Assembly: GCA_900258555.1 (NCBI GenBank)
Contig: LT984854.1
Location: forward strand, 1,557,681-1,602,048
Reading direction: 5' to 3'
Source of the DNA: an uncultured Desulfobacterium sp.
GTDB lineage: Bacteria; Desulfobacterota; DSM-4660; Desulfatiglandales; Desulfatiglandaceae
Length of the DNA stretch: 44,368 nucleotides
The notes beneath the pieces were generated by a model. That model was not told the origin of the DNA, ran no database searches, and saw only the letters and a list, made by a program, of their open reading frames with translations. This document shows positions 28,201 through 37,242 of the stretch, one piece after another. A program made the position numbers and the translations under genes. Every line of letters starts with the position of its first letter. Position 1 is the stretch's first letter.

Positions 28201-30507
28201 GTAGTCGCGCAAAACGTTTGACATAAGGGTTGATTCCCGACTGCTTCGGAACAGTTCTGCGTCGGAAATATCCTCCTCCTCGAACGCGTCATAGCGCAAC
28301 AGCAACCGTGTGGTCAGGGGAGCCTCGGTCTCCCCGACGGTCCCGATGCGATGAATGAGCCCGTTTCCTCGGATGTCTGTGTCCAGAATCCGATCGCGAT
28401 CCTTGAGTAAGCCGGACAGTGGCGTTTGGATTGCGGCAAGGTCTACGTAGCCTTGCCAGAAACTTTCGCGGAAAGACCGCACTCCGGGGGAGCGCAGCTC
28501 GCGGCCTGCGATGGTCGAGAAAGCTGTTAACAGATAAACAATGTGCGCCTGGAGCATCTCCAAAAGTGCAGGATGCAGCATGGTGACTGCAGATGATGGC
28601 TCGAAGGCATCCCAAACCCACCGATCCGATTCAAAAGCACGCCGCCGCGCAATAATCAGGAAGGCTCTGAAGAGCATCGACGCCACGGGACTGTCGGCAC
28701 AGGCAGGATCGAGCAGATAAGCATCAGCGGCCTTCTCATACGCCTTCCGCAGCTCATCCCAAGCATCCAGCAGAGCAGCATGGATACCATTGGTTTTGGC
28801 CAATTGCATGAACCGATCGTATTCGAACGCTAGTTTTTGAACCGCCGGCAGCAAGGGATCCTTTGCGTCGAGTTCTCGTGCCTTCAGTAGGTTGTTTACG
28901 CCATCTCCTTCGTCGTGGATGCATTGGAGGAGCACTCTTCGTGTCTCCTCATCGTCCTTAGCGAGAATCAGCTCTTCATAGTAAGGTACATGAAACACGG
29001 GGAGACAGTATCCATCAGCACGGGAGATGCTGTCTGCAGCCCACTGAACTAATTCGTCAGCAACACGGTAAGGATGAATCTCCGGCAGACGCCACGCAAA
29101 CTGCCGCGTTACAGGCTCATCCCATCCATGGCCCTCCAGAACTACCGTGAACTGGAGAAAAGGTTCTGACGTGCGCGCAGACTGACATTCCACCTCTCGA
29201 CGGAACAGCTCGGATTTCACGGAGACGCTCTGGCCCTCAGAGCACATCCGGGTCGTGTCGATCCACTTCTCGAGATAGCGATCGACGCCGCCCAGCAGCT
29301 TGGCCAGATAAACGACGGCCCGTTGAGCTCGTTCTTCGGCTGATTCGCCTTCACAGTCGTGTTTAAACAGGCGGGACTCAAACCGAATGCCCGCTAGGGC
29401 CTCATGGGCAAATACACCCCGGCCATTCGACACACGCTTGAACTCACCAAGAGTGGTCCAGAGCGCACTCAAGGCGACCTCGATCGGACCGCCACTCAGC
29501 TTGGAGACGGTTTCCTTTTTGGGCTTCGGTTCTCTCGGGGCCCTAAATCCAAGGATGCGGTCCCGGATCGTCACAAAATCGCAGCTCAGCAACTTATTGC
29601 GAGTCAGAGCATCGCCCTTCCCGATATACTCCCTCAGTGCATCCACAAACCCCTGGTCTGAAGCAAAGGGGCTTCTCTCCGAAGGATCAAAGACCTCACC
29701 AAGGGGGTTGTTTTCGACAAATGCGTCAATTGCCTTGAGAGCCTTAGTGCGGTTGCGGTCCTCCATGAACGCATCGTAGGCGAAGAAGGCGATGGCATAG
29801 TCTAGGTAGGTGCCGAAGGCCCGGGGGGTTGAGAACTTGAAGGACTCGAACTCTGGGAGTCCAAATCTGCCAAGGCTGGATAGCAGCACCCTCTCTGCAT
29901 CACGTCCGTCCTGAGCCGCGCTGAGATCAAGATTCTGCAAGAGAGAGCTGACCTGGAGTACGTCCGCAAGGCCTCGTTCCACGAGAGGTTGCAGAACCCA
30001 GTCGAAGTGCTGAATCGTATCCTCCTCGTACCCGACACGTGCATCCAAGGCCGCGCGAACCCACCGGCTGAAGCTGCCAGCTAGCTCGCGTTCCCAAACT
30101 GTTTGCAAATCGCAGTGGTGAAAATCAGCCATGCTTGCCGCGTCGGTAACCCGATCGACGCCAATTAGTAGAACGAGGGCGGTTTTTCCTTCATCTGAGA
30201 TGATGTTGCGGTATCCGGTCAGGTTCTCTCTATCATCGCACCATCCCTTCTCGGATAGCTCCCGTTGGAGGTCTCGAATCTCTGGCCTGACAGACGTCTG
30301 CCAATCTTGCACGAGGGGGGTAGCCACCTTAATGATGAGTTGAACGGCATCCGGACGCCTGGTGCAATATGACGTCATACCGTCTGCCACGTCCTTCACT
30401 ACCTGCGGCGGCAGCGACGGCATCATAAAGAGCATTTTGCCGTTACCTTGCTGCTGCTCTGCCTGGCGGCAAACGTAGTCGAGGGCGCTCTGTGCGAAGA
30501 ACTTCAT
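25249..30507 (-). CDS. 1752-residue protein with C-terminal HerA/FtsK-like ATPase
   Basis: Only the C-terminal quarter is recognisable. It has Walker A FGSSGMGKTY near residue 1404, preceded by NNRHILI, then a Walker B VVVLDEVQNLDH near residues 1622-1634, and LREGRKFGFSLILATQIMSN, the pattern of HerA/VirB4-type hexameric ATPases. The first 1400 or so residues are alpha-rich with no motif I recognise. The size and layout recall DptH of phosphorothioate-dependent restriction and other very large HerA-fused defence proteins, but this is a resemblance only. The ATG overlaps the upstream gene by ATGA, and the end overlaps the DUF4007-like gene by 8 bp, so translation is coupled. Likely role: DNA translocation or restriction complex. 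Confidence 0.75.
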   Translation of the reverse strand: MKFFAQSALDYVCRQAEQQQGNGKMLFMMPSLPPQVVKDVADGMTSYCTRRPDAVQLIIKVATPLVQDWQTSVRPEIRDLQRELSEKGWCDDRENLTGYRNIISDEGKTALVLLIGVDRVTDAASMADFHHCDLQTVWERELAGSFSRWVRAALDARVGYEEDTIQHFDWVLQPLVERGLADVLQVSSLLQNLDLSAAQDGRDAERVLLSSLGRFGLPEFESFKFSTPRAFGTYLDYAIAFFAYDAFMEDRNRTKALKAIDAFVENNPLGEVFDPSERSPFASDQGFVDALREYIGKGDALTRNKLLSCDFVTIRDRILGFRAPREPKPKKETVSKLSGGPIEVALSALWTTLGEFKRVSNGRGVFAHEALAGIRFESRLFKHDCEGESAEERAQRAVVYLAKLLGGVDRYLEKWIDTTRMCSEGQSVSVKSELFRREVECQSARTSEPFLQFTVVLEGHGWDEPVTRQFAWRLPEIHPYRVADELVQWAADSISRADGYCLPVFHVPYYEELILAKDDEETRRVLLQCIHDEGDGVNNLLKARELDAKDPLLPAVQKLAFEYDRFMQLAKTNGIHAALLDAWDELRKAYEKAADAYLLDPACADSPVASMLFRAFLIIARRRAFESDRWVWDAFEPSSAVTMLHPALLEMLQAHIVYLLTAFSTIAGRELRSPGVRSFRESFWQGYVDLAAIQTPLSGLLKDRDRILDTDIRGNGLIHRIGTVGETEAPLTTRLLLRYDAFEEEDISDAELFRSSRESTLMSNVLRDYRKLHPHAEDGLGIAVYQNQDIQPVIAAVDEFLVDVCRGRADSAKPYAMSVTVFTESSDDSSVARWIAQWKERWEAAETQGSLAHYRRAQLSVAHCIVSSENHYRQFVELVMKSLDVDVAILNGFIRAGSQGNDFELVGPYDVTIRTLKFPILEKSFCSFRDPGRRLLRARVISNRQFRITTHHADVMARLKNKGTPQNTHYVVLGYGDYAPWQGVIDALHQRAEWVVCIDPNVDERLVAEKSRDTQEAREIIGFGSGVGTHGESNYTISTEQFRLSDVLHKLTTSIGEVYSGWSPDTFRNVAECVLAESHHLSGLSLVRATGIGQYVRDFMAYSLTRKLLKAGKDILCDHLVSLDAFRHWFDSAETDTRPDLLWLTAKIGETGRLHLDMRLIECKLAKMSDVHLDKAREQLENGLRHLVSVFMPYSDEMRVEDERLDQRYWWLQLHRLISSKSEIMGRDQGRILSALERLAEGEFDVEWRAAALTFWTDQNASGISQVDIWPYSVEGQEVGIGVVSSGSEFVRLLCEKNERFSLPWTNTSALFEAAAHPLDTGAPDDSGNGADEDGGFVLKKLKGQTPSELGSELSGVPEAGSEGEWPTDTINVPERILLGVTVPGSRKVYWEFGHSELNNRHILIFGSSGMGKTYTIQCLLFELGRNGQNSLIVDYTKGFFDNQLEDEFRGRLHPVQHIIRKQPLSINPFRKQAEPIAGELLPESASTTAQRVSGVFSEVYRFGDQQKSALYQAVKAGLEQNAASAMTLGDLIPRLEELVEQKGTVGQSASSVASKILPFIDQNPFGDEDPESWERLFTDTTHRCHIVQLAGFMKDAARLVTEFSLIDLYWFYRSRGTQHSPRVVVLDEVQNLDHREESPLAQLLREGRKFGFSLILATQIMSNLEKDEKDRLFNAAHKLFFRPADTEMRTYAEIASVSTGEKPDVWLKRLASLKKAECYSLGPSLNEATGKLEVKAFRIGITSLAKRTAHA

Positions 30508-32147
30508 TCGGAAACCTCCCCGCCATCAAAGGGGTTCAGGACAAGAGAGCAGGAATCCGAAAGGCGGATCAGTACGCCGGATGCCTCAAGCATTTCGGTC
30601 AGCCATTCGTCCGTTTTGCCCCCAAGGGTTGTCAGGCGCGATGTTCCTGACCATTCACAAGATGAAGCAAATCCTTCATCGTCGACCGTGATTCCGTAGT
30701 GAGCCAGCAAAAGCTTTTTGAAAGACTCGTAAGTAACACGCTCTCCAGGCCGCAGCACGGATAATACAAGGAACCTGAGAAGTCTGTCGTTGAATACGAA
30801 GCGGGTGCCGGCCCCCCGTTTAGGGACGATAAGACCTATTCGCTTTGCCACCGTCAAGAATAGTTTGTGCCCATAGCGTTTGTCCATATCGTTAATGACA
30901 TTCTTTAATTCTTTGGGGCTCAAGGTATTCAAGCCCTTGTGTAGATCGGGATGCCTTACAGCATCGAAGATCAGTCGCTGAACCGCATTCACATTGCGCC
31001 GCGATATCTGCTTAACCACGGTCTGATCGCCTGCAGGGTCGGAAATCGCCCACACATAACCTAAGGACCCTATTCCGTCCGTTCTCTGAGCACTACGTTG
31101 CGCATAGCGTGCACTCTGGGCGCAAAGGCTTCTGAGCACCTGCATCGCGCAGGCAATCTCCAGCATCTCCAAACGCTCGATGGGGTCGATGACAGCTTCG
31201 CAAAGGCGCAGAAGTTCGATTGCGAAGAGTAGGCCTTCAGGCCAGCTCTCCGCAGGACACCAGCCGCAGGACGCGAAGCGCGGCTTATCGGTGCCGGCCT
31301 GGAAATCTGTCTGCTTCGCGGTCTCGGAATCGACCCCAGTATCCAGAAAATCAGCTAGTCTGCCTACTGTCTCAGGGCATGAATCAAGGACTGATTCAAG
31401 AGCGCGCTCGAGCGCTGCAAGTAACTCAGACGGTGAGGACTCCCTCTGCGTGAGGCTCAAGCTCGCAGCATCGGCCCATGATTGGATATCTGCCTGATCC
31501 TGTCTCAGCGCGTTACAGACCTGAAGGTACAGGAGTGCTCCGCTACGAGCAAGAAAGACCTGTTGCGTGTGAGAGAAGTACTCAAGAGCACTTTCCCAGT
31601 TCTCAACTCCTTTGGCTCTTGCCGCAGTCTCTCTCCAGATGCTTTCATCGGCAATAAGTTGTCTGGAGATGGGAAGAAAACTCGCAGCGCACCAAGTGCG
31701 CTGTCCCCCTACGCTTTGGAAGCCGAGGAATAGATTCTCCAAAGTCTTGAGTACCTCGTCCTCATCAAGCGATCCTGGGTTCAATTTCTCAGGAGAACGC
31801 ATGTCACGAATCAGGGCCCGATAGTGCTGCCTATGGCTTTCATGCCGGGTATCTAGTTTCGAAGCCCCAAGAAATGCGAACAACTTGAGATTGAGTCTTA
31901 CCTTTGGCGAATACTCCAGGCCACATCCAGTGGGCCATGAATGCAATCGATTCATCTCCGGCAAGATTGTTGAGAAAGGACTTTCCTCGCCGGCTATTCG
32001 CTTCTTTGACACTGCAACCAGAAGGAACTCAAGGAGTAGTTCAGGAACTGTTTGGTCAACGAATAGGCGCCTACCAAATAACCGTATCGCCGGATTCCGA
32101 TCGAGAGTGTTTTGCCGAAGTCCAATGAGAGGAAACTGTTCAGGCAT
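30504..32147 (-). CDS. Unrecognised 547-residue protein of the block B operon
   Basis: I do not recognise a family. The sequence is mostly helical, with a cysteine pair CGWC near residue 300, several further cysteines, and a C-terminal region (GLIVPKRGAGTRFVFNDRLL, then VTYESFKKLLLAHYGI) compatible with winged-helix folds. No catalytic motif is visible. It overlaps the kinase gene by 8 bp upstream and the HerA-like gene by 4 bp downstream (ATGA), so it is surely expressed with them. It may be a scaffold or adaptor between the kinase/ATPase and the HerA-like protein, by position only. Confidence 0.75.
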   Translation of the reverse strand: MPEQFPLIGLRQNTLDRNPAIRLFGRRLFVDQTVPELLLEFLLVAVSKKRIAGEESPFSTILPEMNRLHSWPTGCGLEYSPKVRLNLKLFAFLGASKLDTRHESHRQHYRALIRDMRSPEKLNPGSLDEDEVLKTLENLFLGFQSVGGQRTWCAASFLPISRQLIADESIWRETAARAKGVENWESALEYFSHTQQVFLARSGALLYLQVCNALRQDQADIQSWADAASLSLTQRESSPSELLAALERALESVLDSCPETVGRLADFLDTGVDSETAKQTDFQAGTDKPRFASCGWCPAESWPEGLLFAIELLRLCEAVIDPIERLEMLEIACAMQVLRSLCAQSARYAQRSAQRTDGIGSLGYVWAISDPAGDQTVVKQISRRNVNAVQRLIFDAVRHPDLHKGLNTLSPKELKNVINDMDKRYGHKLFLTVAKRIGLIVPKRGAGTRFVFNDRLLRFLVLSVLRPGERVTYESFKKLLLAHYGITVDDEGFASSCEWSGTSRLTTLGGKTDEWLTEMLEASGVLIRLSDSCSLVLNPFDGGEVSE

Positions 32148-35100
32148 CGGTCACCTCTAGGCGTCCATTGCGGACAGCAAAGATCTGTCGGCGAAACGTG
32201 TTGTTGGTTCGTAAGCGCACAAGCATAATGTCGTCCATTTTCCGTACCGTTGCATGATGAATCAACTGGCCTTTGAAACGTTCGAGACGGTCAATATACG
32301 AAGCCTGCAGAGCTTTTCCGATCTCACCACGATTCCGGAGCATCACATAGTCCAAGAAGGGAAGAGACAGAGAAAGATTCAGACCACCACTGTTTGGGGA
32401 GCCTTCCAAAAAAAGATCGCGCCGGATGCCACCCGCTGGACTATCTGCCGTGCGCAGGACGATGCGGAAATCATCTTCAGGGTAGCGTGCAAGCACCACC
32501 TGTGCACTCTGCCTCACGTCATGAGAGTGCCTGCTCAGTGTCACGAAGAGATATCGGTCGGACGATGCACCTTCAGGAAGCCTGACGCCCGTGAAGTGCT
32601 CCTGAAGTACGTGCATGATGCGTTTGTGCAGCGAGTTGGACTCCTGAAGGCTCAGTATCTCCCCGTCCAGGCTCTGCCACCGCACGAAGTCCAGAATCAT
32701 GTTTGACCTAAGAAAAGCACGAAGGAATTCGTTGCCCTCGTCTGCACCGAAATCATGCAGAAAGAAGACCGCCCTTCGGATTTGGTCGCGCGCGTCGGAG
32801 CTGGAAATCGTGTCGTCGATCAGCAGGCCTGCACCGTATCGCCGCAAGGTTTCGAAGTCATTCGGGGCCGTTGCAGACTTCAATTGGAACGAGTGCCCCC
32901 GGCTTCGAAGCCAGAGGTAACGCTCCCAGGTGGGACAGGGCTGCAAGCCGAATCCCTGCCCCCGTACCGCCTGAACGCCTCGTAGCTGTGCTGCAAAGGG
33001 ATCCGGGGTGCTACCGTTATCTCCAAAGAAACGGTTGAAAAACATGAACTCCGCCATCAAAGGTGGCTTGGCCCTCTCCGCCATTTTCTTGATGTCAGCG
33101 TATTCCAAGCCCGAGGTAACCATGTAGGCCATATGAGCACATAACTGGCGAAGAGTGAGCCTGATGCCATACTCATACATGCGCCGGTATGCAAGAAACA
33201 GCCGGTCGCGTATACGCGGAAGGTTGGCTTGCATCAAACTTACGTTCCGAAAGATGGGACACTTCTCCCCGCATGACGCAGAATGGCAAGGTGCCCATCT
33301 CTCCTCGGCGAGCATCCGCTCGAAGATCTGACTGGCGATTTTCAGGTTGTCCATCATGGCCACATTGACCAACACAAATTCAGCACCTTGGAACGTTACG
33401 GAGGCAGGTTTAAGGCTGTTCATTGAGCCGAGGAGATTGCTCTCTACTCCTACCCAGTTTCCGCCCATCGCCTTCTCTTGAGCTTTGAAGGTGTCTAGCA
33501 ACGTGCCCGTGTTGGAAATGAGTAGGAACCGGGAGCCCTCGGCATCTAGCATTTCGTGCATCAGGTCCGCGCGCTCGGAAGGAGACCACTCGCTGAAGTC
33601 TTTCACAAGACTGACGGACCCGAGAATTTCGCGACGCTGCAGGTTATCCGTAAGCGTTTGATTTGCCGGCAGATTCTCCAGCCGTCTGAAGATATCAACG
33701 GCGATTGTCGATTTGCCGTCCCCCGCATGCCCAGTGAGGACGACATGTTTCTTCTCCTCTCCTGTCAGAATGCCGTAAATGACATCGGTAACAGGATGAG
33801 GCACATGGATATGGCCAAAGAATGGGTTTCGCACCTGGGATTCGGCCAGGGTGTTCTCGTTAGCCGCACTGCGGCTATGCAGTGAGTTGAGGTAAGTCAC
33901 GAATGGGTTCGGGGCCGCATTGGCAGGTATAGAAGCTACGGTCAGCCGCTCGGGTTGCGCGGGCTTTGTTTCTTCGGCAACAGCGAGGGTCGCCTCGGTT
34001 TGCAACCCGGCTTCCGGACCTTCAATCGGCTCAGGTTGGACCAAGGCTGAATGCAGTGCCGACTTCATCTCTTGGGCAGAGGGATATCGATAGCCGGCGT
34101 CAGGCGAACACCCCTTATGTAGCCATTCCGCGATCGCAACAGGTTTAGCGTCGTCACCCGAGGTCTCTGCCCCAGGCCTGCATCCTAGGAGCCACTCATG
34201 AAGACTAATTGACAAGGCGTATAGATCGCCATCCACGCTGTACTTTCGGTCCTTTCCTAGCCGTAGGTCGGGCGCCACGTACCCTTCCGTCCCTTCATAC
34301 GTGCCTATATGGGACTCCGACGCCGACCCGAAGTCTATCAGCACTAGGCGGCGAGCATGCCCCAAAAGAATGTTCTCAGGCTTGATGTCATTGTGAAGGA
34401 TCGGGTTCGGCACGCCGTCTTCGGCATTCAGGTGAAGAGACGATATGGCGTCGAGGAGTTGCTCAGCTCCCCGCACGAAGCTGTTGATATCGGGACGAAC
34501 ACCATCGTCAATCTCTTCTCGAAGGCTCCTCTCAGAAGCCCAGTCAAATGCGATATAGTAGCGACCATCGCTCCATTGGCTATAGCTGTCCACCCGAACT
34601 AAGCTAGGATGATGGGCCGCTGCGGCGTAGCTCTGCTCGTCAACAATCCGCGGCAGTGGCACATCGCGATTGAAGAGCTTCAGAGCCACATTCTTTCCAC
34701 GGACTCCGGCCGCACGGTAGACCTGGGACTCTGCGCCTGATGTCACGAAATATTGGATGCTGTATAGACCCGATTGTGCTCCTTCGGGCAAGCGAGGATT
34801 GGTTTCGATACCGAAAGGCAGCGTCAAATGGCCTGTGCACTCATCTAAGGCTGCAAGAACTTTGTTGGCATCGGCAATCCGATCGGAAGGGTTCTGGCGA
34901 ACCAAGGCACAGACAAGATCAACCACACAATCCGAAACGCCTTCGACCTGCCGCAGCTTTTGTAGATGCTCCTCCGGTAGTCGCCCATTGGAGCGTTCGA
35001 GGTCGGTGGAACAGCCAAAAGGACACTGACCAACAAGCATTTCATAGAGAATTACGCCGAGACTGAACAAATCGGTCGTTGCTTCTGGAACGGTACCTCT

Positions 35101-36246
35101 GACATAGATTTCCGGGGCGATGTACGGTGAACGTTTCAGCTTGGATGCGTCAGGGATCACCGTTACCCGGTTATCTTCAAGCTGAAAGGAGAGATCGAAA
35201 TTCATCAGTTTGGGCGTGTCGTTCACCATGAGAATATTGTCCGGCGACAGAGCCCGGTGGACAATGCATTGGGAGTGCGCCGCCTCAAGTCCACGAGCGA
35301 GACCTGCAGCAATGGCCAAAGCCTTCCCTGAATCTAATGGACCTGATCTGTCTAGGCAGTCCCTTAGCGTTCCTGTCTCCGACCAATCACTTCCTTCAAC
35401 GAGGTAGCTGTTCTCGTTAGGGATATCCCACACCTTCAAGATATTGGAGTGGTCCCCGATCTTCTCAACCGCATTTAGCGTCGCGGTAGCTTTCTCCCTG
35501 GCGTGTTGATCTCCCGATGTGAGAAAGAAAATTCGCAAGCGGCTGAGTCTCCGGTGCCGGATGTCCGTCCTTCGCGCTACCACCTCGGCTCGGTCCTCGT
35601 ATTGGTAGAGCCTTTCGACGATTTCGTACCCTGGGAATACGAAGTCACGCGGAGGACCAACGGTGTTTAGCTTCTGTATGTATTCCGCGAATGCCTGACA
35701 CTGCAAGTCTGAGAGTTTCTCTTCCTTCGCTTCTCGTTGCCACTTCAGGTACTGCAGGAATCGGTCAATGCTTTCTAAGGTTGGATTGTTTGCCGTAGTC
35801 TTGGGAATAGCACAACCGATAACTTCGGCATCGGAGTTCGTAAGAACGACGACCGATTCAAAGTATACCGGCGGAAAACTCGGGAATTTCCGATCGTAGA
35901 GGCCCCGCAAAAGCTTTGCCTTGAAATTGTTTGCTTTGTGTGGATCAGGCTTGAAAAACGATCGGTTTTGCAACCAGCAGTTCGGCCTAACCTCGATTCG
36001 CCCACTCCAATGCTTCAGTTCCACTACGTAGACCCCGAATCGCGAGACAACGACAAGGTCTGTCTCGAAGTAACGGTTCGATTGCTTATCGTATAATTCA
36101 AGATTTCTCAGGGTTGCTCCGAGCCTGTGCGCTTCGACATGATGCGCGATTGCATCAAGTGCTTCGTCTTCGTGAGCAAAAAGGGAATAATTAGATCTCT
36201 CTTCGCGAATTTGATTGTCTGGTATCTTATCTACAATTTTGCGCAA
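32140..36246 (-). CDS. NERD - pseudokinase - kinase - P-loop ATPase fusion (1368 aa)
   Basis: Domains in order: a NERD nuclease-like domain (residues about 20-140, with D63 and the ELK pair E76/K78 of a PD-(D/E)xK-like core); a first protein kinase fold (about 205-415) whose catalytic loop reads HRALSPDN (330-337) in place of HRDLKPEN and whose DFG reads NFD (349-351), so it is a predicted pseudokinase; a second kinase (about 495-695) with VALK (K523), HNDIKPEN (618-625), DFG (638-640) and an APD in place of APE, predicted active; and a P-loop ATPase, GHAGDGKST (839-847). Three cysteines at 987, 992 and 996 may bind zinc. Start is a TTG, chosen because GGGAGG lies 9 bases before it and no ATG is nearby. 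It is the first gene of the operon. Confidence 0.85.
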   Translation of the reverse strand: MRKIVDKIPDNQIREERSNYSLFAHEDEALDAIAHHVEAHRLGATLRNLELYDKQSNRYFETDLVVVSRFGVYVVELKHWSGRIEVRPNCWLQNRSFFKPDPHKANNFKAKLLRGLYDRKFPSFPPVYFESVVVLTNSDAEVIGCAIPKTTANNPTLESIDRFLQYLKWQREAKEEKLSDLQCQAFAEYIQKLNTVGPPRDFVFPGYEIVERLYQYEDRAEVVARRTDIRHRRLSRLRIFFLTSGDQHAREKATATLNAVEKIGDHSNILKVWDIPNENSYLVEGSDWSETGTLRDCLDRSGPLDSGKALAIAAGLARGLEAAHSQCIVHRALSPDNILMVNDTPKLMNFDLSFQLEDNRVTVIPDASKLKRSPYIAPEIYVRGTVPEATTDLFSLGVILYEMLVGQCPFGCSTDLERSNGRLPEEHLQKLRQVEGVSDCVVDLVCALVRQNPSDRIADANKVLAALDECTGHLTLPFGIETNPRLPEGAQSGLYSIQYFVTSGAESQVYRAAGVRGKNVALKLFNRDVPLPRIVDEQSYAAAAHHPSLVRVDSYSQWSDGRYYIAFDWASERSLREEIDDGVRPDINSFVRGAEQLLDAISSLHLNAEDGVPNPILHNDIKPENILLGHARRLVLIDFGSASESHIGTYEGTEGYVAPDLRLGKDRKYSVDGDLYALSISLHEWLLGCRPGAETSGDDAKPVAIAEWLHKGCSPDAGYRYPSAQEMKSALHSALVQPEPIEGPEAGLQTEATLAVAEETKPAQPERLTVASIPANAAPNPFVTYLNSLHSRSAANENTLAESQVRNPFFGHIHVPHPVTDVIYGILTGEEKKHVVLTGHAGDGKSTIAVDIFRRLENLPANQTLTDNLQRREILGSVSLVKDFSEWSPSERADLMHEMLDAEGSRFLLISNTGTLLDTFKAQEKAMGGNWVGVESNLLGSMNSLKPASVTFQGAEFVLVNVAMMDNLKIASQIFERMLAEERWAPCHSASCGEKCPIFRNVSLMQANLPRIRDRLFLAYRRMYEYGIRLTLRQLCAHMAYMVTSGLEYADIKKMAERAKPPLMAEFMFFNRFFGDNGSTPDPFAAQLRGVQAVRGQGFGLQPCPTWERYLWLRSRGHSFQLKSATAPNDFETLRRYGAGLLIDDTISSSDARDQIRRAVFFLHDFGADEGNEFLRAFLRSNMILDFVRWQSLDGEILSLQESNSLHKRIMHVLQEHFTGVRLPEGASSDRYLFVTLSRHSHDVRQSAQVVLARYPEDDFRIVLRTADSPAGGIRRDLFLEGSPNSGGLNLSLSLPFLDYVMLRNRGEIGKALQASYIDRLERFKGQLIHHATVRKMDDIMLVRLRTNNTFRRQIFAVRNGRLEVTDA

Positions 36247-36444
36247 TTCCGAGAGCCTCCCAATTAATAGCTACTTCTCCTGTTCAATCCTAAAGTGGAT
36301 GTTTAATCTCCTTGCGATTACAAACAAGCATTGTCCCTCAGGTATATAACCACATTTTTAATCGACCGTGCTACAACATTGGCAATCCTACATTGTGTCC
36401 ATCCGTCCGAAGCCAATTCGTATCGTGAAATTTGCATCCTCACG
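36247..36444. other. Gap between blocks A and B
   Basis: No gene is supported in these 198 bp. The block B ribosome site GGGAGG is at 36256-36261 on the minus strand. No clear -35/-10 pair is visible, so whether block B has its own promoter is open. No strong terminator for block A is seen either. Confidence 0.4.
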
Positions 36445-37242
36445 TCATAAGTTGCAGACAAAACAGAAATCCTGAGTTTCGTCATCAAGAGCAAAGTCGA
36501 AAACCTCAATGAGAGGCCTGTTTGGGTGATTCTTCTTTTTCAGTTTCATGATCTGTTTGTGGTCTGTAAGTATCTTATCTTTCCTCTCAATCAGTTCAGT
36601 CAACGATTCCTCTTGGTTCCAGTAATATCTCCTGCCATCAGAATGTTCCTGTTCATATTTGACGGCCTCTTCAAAGAGGTCACGGTGGGTCTCGTACAGC
36701 CTTACCCACTCAACTTTTCGCTGAAAGAAGCAGAAAAAACAGCCAGACCTCGAACGCCAACTATAATACCTAGGCGTGCCGATTCCGCTTTCTTCGATAA
36801 TCCTGAATATGTCCTTTTTTACAAGGCCATCCCTCATAAAAGGGAATACCGGCTTAATGTTAGGTTTTGTCGAGATATAACCAACTCTATCTTCGTCCGC
36901 CCTTATAGCAATATAGCTGACAGTCTCATCATCACCGACAAATTTCTCCAGCGGTTCGATCTTTAGCTTCTTTGTGCACCATCTTGACCGGCGATTTGGC
37001 AGGAATCCATCGAATATATCCAACCAATGGTCAAATCCCCTTTGAGCTTCAAGCCGATTGATTTCTTTACCGAGAAGGATTTCTAGCTTATCAATATATT
37101 CATATGTCTCGGGAAGCTCTTTATGTGTATCGCAGAAAAAATACTCGATGTCTGGAATCTCATTTTTCAGATACAATGCAAGAGCAGTGCTATCTTTTCC
37201 GCCCGAAAGACCGAGTATGTGCCGGAACTTCTTTTCAGACAA
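36445..37242 (-). CDS. DndC-like PAPS-reductase-family protein (265 aa)
   Basis: The PP-loop SGGKDST at residues 13-19 identifies the adenylate-forming ATP-pyrophosphatase fold of PAPS reductase, DndC and ThiI-type enzymes. Cysteines in RWCTKK, GCFFCFF and the C-terminal FCFVC could bind an iron-sulfur cluster or carry sulfur. In DndC/SspD this chemistry puts sulfur into the DNA backbone, so a modification role is plausible; assimilatory sulfate reduction is unlikely given the neighbours. Start is a TTG with a perfect AAGGAG at 7 bases, and it overlaps the ATPase end by 8 bp. No cysteine desulfurase, DndD or DndE homologue is in the window, so sulfur would come from a host IscS-type enzyme. 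Confidence 0.85.
   Translation of the reverse strand: MSEKKFRHILGLSGGKDSTALALYLKNEIPDIEYFFCDTHKELPETYEYIDKLEILLGKEINRLEAQRGFDHWLDIFDGFLPNRRSRWCTKKLKIEPLEKFVGDDETVSYIAIRADEDRVGYISTKPNIKPVFPFMRDGLVKKDIFRIIEESGIGTPRYYSWRSRSGCFFCFFQRKVEWVRLYETHRDLFEEAVKYEQEHSDGRRYYWNQEESLTELIERKDKILTDHKQIMKLKKKNHPNRPLIEVFDFALDDETQDFCFVCNL

Noticed and set aside
32254-32706. 150-codon and other plus-strand frames inside block B
   Set aside because: Expected shadows in a GC-rich coding region; the overlapping minus-strand genes are clearly real.
36445-37242. Assimilatory PAPS reductase of sulfate metabolism
   Set aside because: No other sulfate-assimilation genes; encoded in an operon with DUF4007 and an ATPase inside an integrated island.
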